Below are positions 25,047 through 35,568 of a stretch of 64,000 nt of DNA, one piece after another; within the stretch, counting starts at the first letter, position 1; every line of letters begins with the position of its first letter. This stretch comes from Helianthus annuus (lineage: Eukaryota; Streptophyta; Magnoliopsida; Asterales; Asteraceae): NCBI RefSeq assembly GCF_002127325.2, contig NC_035440.2, forward strand, positions 78,369,375-78,433,374, written 5' to 3'. The notes beneath the pieces were generated by a model. The model worked only from the letters and a program-made list of their open reading frames with translations. It was not told the origin of the DNA and searched no databases. A program made the position numbers and the translations under genes.

Positions 25047-25684
25047 ATGACGAAATCAAAATCGAAATCAAAATCAAAACCATCTTCTTCCTCTGCTTCC
25101 ACAGGCGCCACTCAAATGTCCGCTGAATCCATTGAAATCCCATACAAATCCCCTCACAACTACTTGGGTCTACTCACAAAACCCTCTTCCACCAACACCT
25201 TCGACTCCATCATCGACACCTTATCTGCATCAAAGTACAAAACTTTGCTAACAGCAGATGCTCCCTGTCACACCCCCAAAATCCACCTGCGGAGTATCAC
25301 CGCTTGGGAGCGTGACTGACCAGGATCAAGCCACCAATCATACAGAACATTGTATAAAGTAAAAGTAAATGCAATATAAACCAAACCAATTCCATATGAA
25401 AGGTATTTCCAAAACATAAGTAAGTTGTCATTGTTTAGCGGAAGCGTATTATTGTAAAACCCATAGCAATAAGTATCAAATATCAAAAGTGTTTAATAAG
25501 ATGATCAAGATCCAAGCCCCACAACGACCAGCTCCTCCGTGTGCAAGCTCCAAGTACCTAACGATCTGCAAGGCATGTAACAGAGTGATCAACAAACTAG
25601 TTGAGCGAGTTCACAGAAAGTAAATGCGTAATAGTAAGTTTGTTTGTAACAGGTGGCTCTACAGGGCCGCTTGTATGTTCTATT

Positions 25685-25816
25685 GGTGGTGGTGTTCCAC
25701 GTTACTGGTGGTGGTGTTCCACGTTACTGGTGGTGGTGTTCCACGTTACTGGTGGTGGTGTTCCACGTTACTGGTGGTGGTGTTCCACGTTACTGGTGGT
25801 GGTGTTCCACGTTGTA
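25685..25816. repeat. 22-bp tandem repeat in E 3' LTR (six copies)
   Basis: Unit starts GGTGGTGGTGTTCCACG. Six copies here, five in the other LTR (32852-32961), which accounts exactly for the 22-bp length difference between the LTRs. Confidence 0.93.
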
Positions 25817-27424
25817 TAACCACTAGACTACTCGTAACTATAGGTATCCTTCACAACCGAGGATAGTAAAGTGGTAGTCTAGTCATAATGTCAATAGAGT
25901 ATCTAATCAACCTTTCAATCCCATTCCCAACACCCCGGGAATCCCATGCCTTGGTAAGAGTGTGAACTCACCTTGGTTTGCTCGGTATGCTAGGTTATGC
26001 ACTCACAAGAATTTAATCACGTCCTATTGTATGCACGTATGACAAATCAGTTCATGTTCGCAATGATACGCATGCAATTTAATGTTCACATAGCAGTCAG
26101 TTTACATATCGGCACAACACGTATTATTGCACGAATACAAATGTTAACGTTCATCAAGCATGGCATGCCAAATAAATCAAGCATATAATTCCATCTTTCA
26201 AAGTAGGTTCATCAATCCCTAGCATCTTTCGGATCCAACTATTATCTTTCGACAACAGTTATCACAATTATCCTTCGGACCGAATGTTATGTTTCGGACC
26301 AATGTCATCTTTCGGTCAAAGCTATCTTTCGGTCCAAACTATCTTTCGGTCAAAGTTATGGTTCGGTCCAAACTATCTTTCGGTCAAAGTTACTATGGTT
26401 CGAAGGATAGGCATCTTTCGACAACAACTATGTTTCGAGTAGCAAGTATCTTTCGATACATATCAGTTACGTTTGATCACAATCAGTTACGGATATCACG
26501 CAGTCAATTACAGAAACAGAAACCCTAATCATCTACAGCCGTCATCATCATTAACAATCATCAACGATCATGCATGTCCAAACAAATCACAACAGGTACC
26601 AAATCTTAACAGCACATCTACATAACAAGTATCATACGAGCACGATTCCTCACTACAATCGATCTATAATATTGATTAATAATCCAAACAGAATACCAGA
26701 AACCCTAATCGATAGCAGGTTTTGATCTTCGTGTTTAAACTAACCAAACCGTGTTCACTTGTGTCATTTTCGTTTACCATAATCAACATCATCAATAAGC
26801 AAGGATTCAAACATGAGATCAGGCATTATGTATATATATTAATGAATCATGTATTCGATTAACAGTTAGCAAGGATAACAATTAAATAATCATGAAATGC
26901 TTGGATACTAACCGAGGTGAATCGAAAACTAAAGCAAGTTTCGAGAGTTCCAAATTGCCGTCACTCACAGAAAGGCTCTAGGGTTGAAAGTGACTGCCGA
27001 CTACATGCATTCACGTATATAAGCATATTACAGGAGTGGGCCGAGCCCATTAGAAGACTGGGCCGAAAGATGTCGAAGGATCTCTTCTTGGCCCGAAGGA
27101 TATGTTTCGAGACCCTTCAAGCCGAAAGTTGATCTTTCGGATCGAAGGATATGTTTCGTGATTCTTCGATCCTTGAGCCATGTTTCGTGGACATCCTTCG
27201 AAGGTTGTTTGTGTGATGTAATGTGTTTCACACTAACTAGTTTACACATTTACGAGTTTCACAATGTAACAAACAAACAACTATGTACAGTCAAACAATC
27301 AAAACGTATAAAATTTCATGGCAACCAAATGTGCAAATAAACAACTAGTCAATACATGATCGTGTAATACATATGAAATTGAATCTTGGAAATTCGAGTT
27401 GTCACATTATCCCCAACTTGAAAG

Positions 27425-27443
27425 AAATTTCGTCCCGAAATTT
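27425..27443 (-). promoter_or_regulatory. Hairpin and PPT-like relic inside the E LTR
   Basis: Minus strand: 8-bp arms AAATTTCG/CGAAATTT with GGA loop, then CAAGTTGGGGATAATGTGACA. This is the arrangement of an element end (hairpin, PPT, LTR start) lying about 100 bp inside the present LTR. The other LTR has the same feature at 34570-34588. Confidence 0.75.
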
Positions 27444-27482
27444 GGTACGCACTCACTGAGGAAGCTAGGTAAGTTACATCAT

Positions 27483-30400
27483 TCACTGGTTTTCCTGGGG
27501 TGTCACATCATCCCCCCGTTGATTTGGAATTTCGTCCCGAAATTCAGTAGTAGTAGCTTCAGCCTCAGAAGTGGATGCATTGGTTTCGAATAGCTGGGGG
27601 TACTTTTCTTTCATCTGATCTTCGCGTTCCCAGGTATACTCTGGGCCACGCTGGGAGTTCCAACGAACTCGAACAAGAGGGATTCTCTTGTGTTTGAGGA
27701 CCTTAACATCCCGGTCCGTGATTTCAACTGGTTCCTCGACGAACTGCAACCGCTCGTCGATAGTGAGTTCCTTAAAAGGAACTATAAGGGTCTCATCTGA
27801 TAGGCATTTCTTCAGATTCGACACGTGAAATACATTGTGAACTGCACCGAGTTCAGCTGGTAGGTTTAATCTGTAGGCTACTTTGCCAATCTTTTCTAAG
27901 ATTTCGAATGGTCCGACGTACCGCGGATTCAGTTTGCCTCGTTTACCAAATCGAACCACACCCTTCCAGGGTGAAACTTTCAATAAAACCCGGTCCCCGA
28001 CCTCAAATTCCAATGGCTTCCTACGCTTGTCCGCGTAGGCTTTCTGACGGTCGCGTGCTGCCGCCATGCGTTGACGTATCTGTGCTATCTTTTCTGTGGC
28101 GTCCACAACAATCTCTGGACCCGTAATTTGACTATCTCCCACCTCTGCCCAACAGAGAGGTGACCGGCATTTACGTCCGTACAATGCCTCAAATGGAGCG
28201 GCTTGAATGCTGGTGTGGTAACTGTTATTGTATGAAAACTCCACTAAAGGGAGGTGTTTTTCCCAGCCGTTGCCGAAATCGATGACACACGCTCGAAGCA
28301 TGTCTTCTAGAGTTTGGATAGTTCGCTCAGACTGCCCATCCGTCTGAGGATGATATGCTGTGCTCATGTCTAACCGTGAGCCGAAGGATTTGTGCATCGC
28401 TTGCCAAAGCTCTGACGTGAATCGTGCATCGCGATCCGAAATGATAGAGGTTGGCACTCCGTGCCTCGAAACAACTTCTTTCAAGTAAATGTCTGCTAAG
28501 GTAGAAAACCTATCCGTTTCTTTGATAGCCAAGAAGTGAGCAGACTTTGTGAGTCGATCAACGATCACCCAAATAGTGTCATTCCCACGCTGGGATCTAG
28601 GTAAGCCCGTAACGAAATCCATGGAAATTTCTTCCCATTTCCACTGCGGTATCTTGGGCTGCTGAAGTAGACCTGCTGGTTTCTGATATTCAACCTTGAC
28701 TCTCGCACAGGTTAAGCATTTCCCAACGTACGTAGCGATGTGAGCCTTCATACTAGGCCACCAATAAGTAGTGCTGATGTCGTGGTACATTTTATCCGAC
28801 CCTGGATGTACCGAATAGCGAGACTTGTGAGCTTCATCCATTACAAGTTCGCGTAAACCGCCATAAAGTGGGACCCAAATACGCCCCGTTACATAGTAGG
28901 CGCCGTCTTCCTTTTGTTCCATGCGTTGCCTTGAGCCGCGTAAGGCTTCAGCTTTGACGTTTTCGGGTTTCAGTGCTTCTAATTGAGCAGCTCGTATCTG
29001 TGCAGGAAGACTGGACTGAATAGTAAGCTGTAGCGCTCGCACGCGCTTAGGTAGAGTGTCTTTCCGACTGAGGGCATCAGCCACAACATTGGCCTTGCCT
29101 GGATGATACTTGATGGCGCATTCATAGTCGTTTAGAAGTTCAACCCATCTCCGTTGGCGCATATTCAAATCCTTTTGCTTAAGGATATGCTCGAGACTCC
29201 TGTGATCGGTGTAAATCGTGCACCTGGTACCGTACAGGTAGTGTCGCCATATCTTAAGCGCGAAAACAACAGCTCCCAGCTCTAAATCGTGCGTCGTATA
29301 ATTCCGTTCATGAACCTTGAGTTGCCGAGAGGCGTATGCAATAACTTTATCCCGCTGCATCAATACGCAACCAAGCCCCTGTATCGATGCGTCACAATAA
29401 ACCACGAAGTCATCCGTGCCCTCTGGCAATGAGAGGATAGGTGCGCTGCAAAGCCTATCCTTTAAGTACTGAAAAGCTGTCTCTTGCGTATTACCCCATC
29501 TGTAAACGACACCTTTCTGTGTTAGCATAGTAAGTGGTTGCGCGATCTTGGAGAAGTCTTTAATAAATCGCCTGTAGTAACCCGCCAAACCCAAGAATTG
29601 GCGTATTTCTGTCGGTGTACGCGGTGCCGGCCAGTTTCTGATCGAATCAACCTTGGATGGATCGACATGAATCCCATCCTTGTTTACTACATGGCCTAAG
29701 AAGTGGACTTCACGAAGCCAGAAGTCGCATTTTGAAAACTTTGCGTACAATTGCTCCTTTCGAAGAAGCTCCAAAATAAGACGTAAGTGCTGCTCGTGCT
29801 CCTCCTGACTCTTGGAGTAAATCAAAATGTCGTCGATGAAGACGATAACAAACTTATCAAGATATGGTTTGCACACCCTGTTCATAAGATCCATGAAGAC
29901 TGCAGGCGCGTTCGTAAGCCCGAATGGCATGACAAGAAACTCGTAACGACCGTAGCGAGTTCTGAAAGCGGTTTTGGAGACGTCCTCATCCCGGACTCTC
30001 AGTTGATGATACCCTGACCTTAAATCAATCTTGGAGTAGTAACACGACCCTTGCAACTGGTCGAATAGGTCATCTATGCGCGGAAGAGGGTAACGGTTCT
30101 TCACCGTCACCTTATTGAGTTCGCGGTAGTCGATGCACATCCTGAACGTACCGTCTTTCTTCTTCACAAATAATACTGGAGCTCCCCAAGGCGAAGAGCT
30201 TGGACGAATAAAGCCCTTTTCCAAGAGCTCTTGTAGTTGCTTCGACAGTTCTTCCAGTTCGGTTGGAGCTAAACGATACGGTGCGCGGGCTATTGGTGCT
30301 GCTCCAGGAGCTAACTCAATCTGAAACTCGACTTGACGATGAGGAGGTAAACCAGGTAAGTCTTCAGGAAACACTTGAGGAAAATCACGCACAACTGGTA

Positions 30401-32108
30401 TATCCTCCAGCTTCTTTTCCTTTGCTGATGCGTCAGTGACAAGTGCCAGAATGGCAGTATGTCCCTTTCGTAAACATTTCTGCGCCTTTAGGAAAGAGAT
30501 GATGCCAACCACAGCACCACTCTTGTCACCTTGTACCTCGAGAGGTTCTTGACTGGAGCGAGGAATACGAATAACTTTTTCTTTGCATAAGATCTCCGCA
30601 TGATGTTGGGATAACCAATCCATACCGATGACGACGTCGAAACTACCCAAAACTATGGGTATGAGATCAATCGAGAAAGTCTGACCCGCTAGAACAATAC
30701 TACAACCCTTGACTACCTGTGCAGCTTCTACACTTTTACCATTGGCTAGTTCTACGACGTGTTTGGTGTCTAGAGGGGTTGGTGTACGTTTTAATAATTT
30801 ACTCATTTTCAATGACATATAGCTTGTATCAGCACCCGAATCAAATAAGACAGTAACATAAATATCGTCGAGAAGAAACTTACCCATAACCACATTGGGA
30901 TCATTTACTGCATCTCCTCGACCCAACACAAAAGCACGACCACGAGCTTCATTGCCGTTGTTGTTGTTGTTTCCCCCGTTGTTGTTGTTATTGTTCCCGT
31001 TGCCCTGATTGTTGTGATTGTTGTTGTTCTGGTTCCTGTTCAACTGAGGGCATTGCCTTTTGAAGTGACCCTCTGCACCGCAATTATAGCACCCCTTGTT
31101 GCCCTGTTGCTGATTCTGCTGTGCTGGTAGCTGCTGCTGGTTCTGGTTCGCAGGTCGAGCGCTTCTACAATCTTTGGCCTCATGACCCATCTTGAGGCAT
31201 CTTTGACAACGAACCTTATTACACTGGCCACTGTGATGTTTGTTGCAGGTGTTACACTTTGGGAGATTTCCTCGATACCCTCCCTGTCTGTGGCTGCCTG
31301 AGGAGTGCTGACTTGGACTCTGGTAACTGTCTGTCTTTCGCTGCTGGGCTTGTGACTGTACTGAAGCTGACCCCTTGCTAGAATCCCCATCCCATTTTCT
31401 CTTACTTTCACTGGGTGTAGCAAGTGTAGTAGAAGCAGTAGTGGTAGCAGTAGCACTGATACGCTTTGGCAGTTTGTTCTGATCCACTGCCTGATCGGTG
31501 ATGCGATGAGCGAGACGCTGGATTTCCTGGATGTTGTTGAGATTAGCCGAGGTAACGTGGCTCTGTATTTCTGGTGCCAAACCTTTGAGATACAACTCAA
31601 TACGCTTGTATGGAGGGTCCACCATAGTTGGACATAACACAGCCAACTCATTTGATCTCTTGGTGTAAGCTTCGATTTCCGAACCAACCATTTTCAAGTT
31701 ATACAACTCGTCCTCCAACTTGTGAATGTCTTCTCTAGTGCAGTATTCCCTCTTGATCAGTTCTTTGAAATCATTCCAGGGTGTGGCGTTAGCAGCTGCC
31801 AACCCTAAGATCTGCACTTGTGCGTTCCACCAAGTGAGCGCAATCCCTTCAAGTGTGCCAGTGGCGAACTTCACCCTGCGAGCCTCAGGGCATTCACACA
31901 TTTCGAAAACCGACTCGAGCTTTTCAAACCAGTGGAGGAGTCCAACTGCCCCCTCCGTGCCACTGAACGAGCTAGGACGACAGTCCATGAAATTCTTGAA
32001 TGTGCACCCAGGTTGTTGCTGAGCGGGTTGACCTGCTTGGGCGGCTGCAACTGCCGCAGCAACGAGAGCCTCTAGCTGGGCTTGAGTCATGGTAATTCGT
32101 GCGGCCAT
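27483..32108 (-). CDS. Gag-pol polyprotein of element E (intact, 1541 aa)
   Basis: One open frame from ATG at 32108. Capsid about 35-215; basic Ser/Gln linker; CCHC zinc knuckles C301-C304-H309-C314 and C340-C343-H348-C353; Asn-rich linker 360-386. Aspartic protease with D423-S-G. RT about 605-780 with MPFG (727-730) and FIDD (757-760). RNase H with D906, E943, D968 and D1011. Integrase with H1094/H1101/C1131/C1134 finger and catalytic D1164, D1225, E1261 (35 residues between the last two). GPF motif near 1399-1401 and a short chromodomain-like tail (1474-1508, [18 protein letters not shown]). The polyprotein is cleaved to make virus-like particles, reverse transcribe the RNA and integrate the DNA; the chromodomain-like tail may guide integration to heterochromatin. 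All catalytic residues are present. Members of this lineage with one fused frame are usually about this long. Confidence 0.96.
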   Translation of the reverse strand: MAARITMTQAQLEALVAAAVAAAQAGQPAQQQPGCTFKNFMDCRPSSFSGTEGAVGLLHWFEKLESVFEMCECPEARRVKFATGTLEGIALTWWNAQVQILGLAAANATPWNDFKELIKREYCTREDIHKLEDELYNLKMVGSEIEAYTKRSNELAVLCPTMVDPPYKRIELYLKGLAPEIQSHVTSANLNNIQEIQRLAHRITDQAVDQNKLPKRISATATTTASTTLATPSESKRKWDGDSSKGSASVQSQAQQRKTDSYQSPSQHSSGSHRQGGYRGNLPKCNTCNKHHSGQCNKVRCQRCLKMGHEAKDCRSARPANQNQQQLPAQQNQQQGNKGCYNCGAEGHFKRQCPQLNRNQNNNNHNNQGNGNNNNNNGGNNNNNGNEARGRAFVLGRGDAVNDPNVVMGKFLLDDIYVTVLFDSGADTSYMSLKMSKLLKRTPTPLDTKHVVELANGKSVEAAQVVKGCSIVLAGQTFSIDLIPIVLGSFDVVIGMDWLSQHHAEILCKEKVIRIPRSSQEPLEVQGDKSGAVVGIISFLKAQKCLRKGHTAILALVTDASAKEKKLEDIPVVRDFPQVFPEDLPGLPPHRQVEFQIELAPGAAPIARAPYRLAPTELEELSKQLQELLEKGFIRPSSSPWGAPVLFVKKKDGTFRMCIDYRELNKVTVKNRYPLPRIDDLFDQLQGSCYYSKIDLRSGYHQLRVRDEDVSKTAFRTRYGRYEFLVMPFGLTNAPAVFMDLMNRVCKPYLDKFVIVFIDDILIYSKSQEEHEQHLRLILELLRKEQLYAKFSKCDFWLREVHFLGHVVNKDGIHVDPSKVDSIRNWPAPRTPTEIRQFLGLAGYYRRFIKDFSKIAQPLTMLTQKGVVYRWGNTQETAFQYLKDRLCSAPILSLPEGTDDFVVYCDASIQGLGCVLMQRDKVIAYASRQLKVHERNYTTHDLELGAVVFALKIWRHYLYGTRCTIYTDHRSLEHILKQKDLNMRQRRWVELLNDYECAIKYHPGKANVVADALSRKDTLPKRVRALQLTIQSSLPAQIRAAQLEALKPENVKAEALRGSRQRMEQKEDGAYYVTGRIWVPLYGGLRELVMDEAHKSRYSVHPGSDKMYHDISTTYWWPSMKAHIATYVGKCLTCARVKVEYQKPAGLLQQPKIPQWKWEEISMDFVTGLPRSQRGNDTIWVIVDRLTKSAHFLAIKETDRFSTLADIYLKEVVSRHGVPTSIISDRDARFTSELWQAMHKSFGSRLDMSTAYHPQTDGQSERTIQTLEDMLRACVIDFGNGWEKHLPLVEFSYNNSYHTSIQAAPFEALYGRKCRSPLCWAEVGDSQITGPEIVVDATEKIAQIRQRMAAARDRQKAYADKRRKPLEFEVGDRVLLKVSPWKGVVRFGKRGKLNPRYVGPFEILEKIGKVAYRLNLPAELGAVHNVFHVSNLKKCLSDETLIVPFKELTIDERLQFVEEPVEITDRDVKVLKHKRIPLVRVRWNSQRGPEYTWEREDQMKEKYPQLFETNASTSEAEATTTEFRDEIPNQRGDDVTPQENQ
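27508..27545 (-). promoter_or_regulatory. Element E polypurine tract with upstream hairpin
   Basis: Minus strand: hairpin 27545-27527 (8-bp arms GAATTTCG/CGAAATTC, GGA loop), then AACGGGGGGATGA and the LTR start TGTGACACCCC. The hairpin overlaps the last codons of pol, which stops at 27483, inside the LTR. Confidence 0.88.
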
Positions 32109-32416
32109 TGATCTTCACATCAAAGGCAACATAAGTGAGAAAGATTCGCGAATAGTGCGATGACAGAAGAGCGTAAGCACATAAGTATTCTCATGCAATG
32201 ACAAGTTGTGAGTAAGGTAATGTAAGCATACTACGAGCAAAGTTCTATGCAAATTCTAGCATGTAGGCAATAAACATAAACCTTATTACCTAGGAAGTTG
32301 AGTCTTGCACGTGGAGCGAAGCGTCGTTGTGGATCGTTGAGAGCACTGTTCTGGTTATAGTCTGGTTTTAATAAAAACGTTTTCCTTGCATTAAAACCAA
32401 GTTCTCTATAACCAAT

Positions 32417-32429
32417 GGCTCTGATACCA
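32417..32429 (-). other. Element E primer binding site
   Basis: Minus strand TGGTATCAGAGCC three bases inside the right LTR, matching initiator-Met tRNA. The stretch 32109-32416 is the non-coding leader between it and gag. Confidence 0.9.
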
Positions 32430-32432
32430 ATC

Positions 32433-34652
32433 TGTCACACCCCCAAAATCCACCTGCGGAGTATCACCGCTTGGGAGCGTGACTGACCAGGATCAAGCCA
32501 CCAATCATACAGAACATTGTATAAAGTAAAAGTAAATGCAATATAAACCAAACCAATTCCATATGAAAGGTATTTCCAAAACATAAGTAAGTTGTCATTG
32601 TTTAGCGGAAGCGTATTATTGTAAAACCCATAGCAATAAGTATCAAATATCAAAAGTGTTTAACAAGATGATCAAGATCCAAGCCCCACAACGACCAGCT
32701 CCTCCGTGTGCAAGCTCCAAGTACCTAACGATCTGCAAGGCATGTAACAGAGTGATCAACAAACTAGTTGAGCGAGTTCACAGAAAGTAAATGCGTAATA
32801 GTAAGTTTGTTTGTAACAGGTGGCTCTACAGGGCCGCTTGTATGTTCTATTGGTGGTGGTGTTCCACGTTACTGGTGGTGGTGTTCCACGTTACTGGTGG
32901 TGGTGTTCCACGTTACTGGTGGTGGTGTTCCACGTTACTGGTGGTGGTGTTCCACGTTGTATAACCACTAGACTACTCGTAACTATAGGTATCCTTCACA
33001 ACCGAGGATAGTAAAGTGGTAGTCTAGTCATAATGTCAATAGAGTATCTAATCAACCTTTCAATCCCATTCCCAACACCCCGGGAATCCCATGCCTTGGT
33101 AAGAGTGTGAACTCACCTTGGTTTGCTCGGTATGCTAGGTTATGCACTCACAAGAATTTAATCACGTCCTATTGTATGCACGTATGACAAATCAGTTCAT
33201 GTTCGCAATGATACGCATGCAATTTAATGTTCACATAGCAGTCAGTTTACATATCGGCACAACACGTATTATTGCACGAATACAAATGTTAACGTTCATC
33301 AAGCATGGCATGCCAAATAAATCAAGCATATAATTCCATCTTTCAAAGTAGGTTCATCAATCCCTAGCATCTTTCGGATCCAACTATTATCTTTCGACAA
33401 CAGTTATCACAATTATCCTTCGGACCGAATGTTATGTTTCGGACCAATGTCATCTTTCGGTCAAAGCTATCTTTCGGTCCAAACTATCTTTCGGTCAAAG
33501 TTATGGTTCGGTCCAAACTATCTTTCGGTCAAAGTTACTATGGTTCGAAGGATAGGCATCTTTCGACAACAACTATGTTTCGAGTAGCAAGTATCTTTCG
33601 ATACATATCAGTTACGTTTGATCACAATCAGTTACGGATATCACGCAGTCAATTACAGAAACAGAAACCCTAATCATCTACAGCCGTCATCATCATTAAC
33701 AATCATCAACGATCATGCATGTCCAAACAAATCACAACAGGTACCAAATCTTAACAGCACATCTACATAACAAGTATCATACGAGCACGATTCCTCACTA
33801 CAATCGATCTATAATATTGATTAATAATCCAAACAGAATACCAGAAACCCTAATCGATAGCAGGTTTTGATCTTCGTGTTTAAACTAACCAAACCGTGTT
33901 CACTTGTGTCATTTTCGTTTACCATAATCAACATCATCAATAAGCAAGGATTCAAACATGAGATCAGGCATTATGTATATATATTAATGAATCATGTATT
34001 CGATTAACAGTTAGCAAGGATAACAATTAAATAATCATGAAATGCTTGGATACTAACCGAGGTGAATCGAAAACTAAAGCAAGTTTCGAGAGTTCCAAAT
34101 TGCCGTCACTCACAGAAAGGCTCTAGGGTTGAAAGTGACTGCCGACTACATGCATTCACGTATATAAGCATATTACAGGAGTGGGCCGAGCCCATTAGAA
34201 GACTGGGCCGAAAGATGTCGAAGGATCTCTTCTTGGCCCGAAGGATATGTTTCGAGACCCTTCAAGCCGAAAGTTGATCTTTCGGATCGAAGGATATGTT
34301 TCGTGATTCTTCGATCCTTGAGCCATGTTTCGTGGACATCCTTCGAAGGTTGTTTGTGTGATGTAATGTGTTTCACACTAACTAGTTTACACATTTACGA
34401 GTTTCACAATGTAACAAACAAACAACTATGTACAGTCAAACAATCAAAACGTATAAAATTTCATGGCAACCAAATGTGCAAATAAACAACTAGTCAATAC
34501 ATGATCGTGTAATACATATGAAATTGAATCTTGGAAATTCGAGTTGTCACATTATCCCCAACTTGAAAGAAATTTCGTCCCGAAATTTGGTACGCACTCA
34601 CTGAGGAAGCTAGGTAAGTTACATCATTCACTGGTTTTCCTGGGGTGTCACA
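32433..34652 (-). repeat. Element E 5' LTR
   Basis: 2220 bp, practically identical to 25266-27507, with five rather than six copies of the 22-bp repeat (32852-32961). Followed by CTCCC. Confidence 0.93.
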
Positions 34653-34692
34653 CTCCCATTTACCAACAAACCCAGAGAGAGTTCTGGAAAAA

Positions 34693-35568
34693 TGCTATTC
34701 TTGAAAAACAAGATAACATCATCATAGCCATTAACTTCTTTATACAGCGTAAAGCGATTCAAATCACTCCACAATCCATTTCAGAAGTCTTTAAACTCGA
34801 TGATCAGAAAGGTAAAACTTCTTTTTCTAAAACCGAGTTGAAAAATGATTTCTTAAATAGGGGGTATGCAAAACAACCAAAAAGGGATACCTTACAAAAA
34901 GCCTATTTCCCTTTTGCACCCAGGTTTTTATTTCACACTCTTTTGATGTGTGTTTCAAATAAAACAACTGCTTTTAACGAAATACCATTAAAGATCCAAT
35001 GTCTGGGATATGATATTCTAAATAATGAAAATTATAATTACTCCCAGGAGATCTTTAATGACTTGGTAAAAAATGTTGATAGCAAATCATTCTTGCTTTT
35101 TCCAAGGTTTTTAAGCTACTATTTTGAACATGCTATTCTTGAAAAACAAGATAACATCATCATAGCCATTAACTTCTTTATATAGGGTAAAGCGATTCAA
35201 ATCACTCCACAATCCATTTCGGAAGTCTTTAAACTCAATGATCAGAAAGGTAAAACTTCTTTTTCTAAAACCGAGTTGAAAAATGATTTCTTAAATAGGG
35301 GGTATGCAGAACAACCAAAAAGGGATACCTTACAAAAAGGCTATTTCCCTTCTGCACCCAGGTTTTTATTTCACACTCTTTTGATGTGTGTTTCAAATAA
35401 AACAACTGCTTTTAACGAAATACCATTAAAGATCTAATGTCTGGGATATGCTATTCTAAATAATGAAAATTATAATTACTCCCAGGAGATCTTTAATGAC
35501 TTGGTAAAAAATGTTGATAGCAAATCATTCTTGCTTTTTCCAAGGTATTTAAGCTACTATTTTGAACA
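34693..35568 (+). repeat. In-frame 438-bp tandem duplication in the element D ORF
   Basis: 34693-35130 and 35131-35568 are nearly identical. The period, 146 codons, keeps the frame. The second copy differs by a few bases, two of which create stops (CAG to TAG near 35185 and CAA to TAA near 35436). Confidence 0.88.

Larger units (their letters stand above)
25266..27507 (-). repeat. Element E 3' LTR
   Basis: 2242 bp, TGTCACACC to GTGTCACA. Contains six copies of a 22-bp repeat (25685-25816), a field of CTTTCGG words (26220-26465), a second field with inverted copies (27059-27203), and, close to its internal end, a hairpin plus PPT-like run (27401-27443). A TATATA stretch on the minus strand near 27018 is a possible TATA box. 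Confidence 0.93.
25261..34657 (-). mobile_element. Element E: complete, young Ty3/gypsy chromovirus (Tekay-like) with target duplications
   Basis: The element itself is 25266-34652; CTCCC flanks it on both sides (25261-25265 and 34653-34657), a 5-bp target duplication. LTRs are 25266-27507 and 32433-34652. They differ, as far as I can see, by one base (25497 T against 32664 C) and one 22-bp repeat unit. It has a primer binding site, an uninterrupted gag-pol and a PPT with hairpin, all on the minus strand. It landed inside the coding region of element D. Everything needed for transposition is visible, so this copy is the best candidate for recent activity in the window. Confidence 0.95.

Noticed and set aside
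25685..25816. CRISPR-like array
   Set aside because: The 22-bp repeats are directly tandem without spacers and lie within a plant LTR; the same holds for 8294-8448.
25601..25866. Val/Trp/Cys-rich repetitive frames over the 22-bp tandem repeat
   Set aside because: They are translations of a non-coding minisatellite inside an LTR; open in several frames only because of the repeat.
34544..35185. Plus-strand open frame joining the end of E's LTR to the ORF of D
   Set aside because: It has no ATG at its start and is a by-product of E having inserted in frame-neutral fashion; the D part is described under the D ORF.
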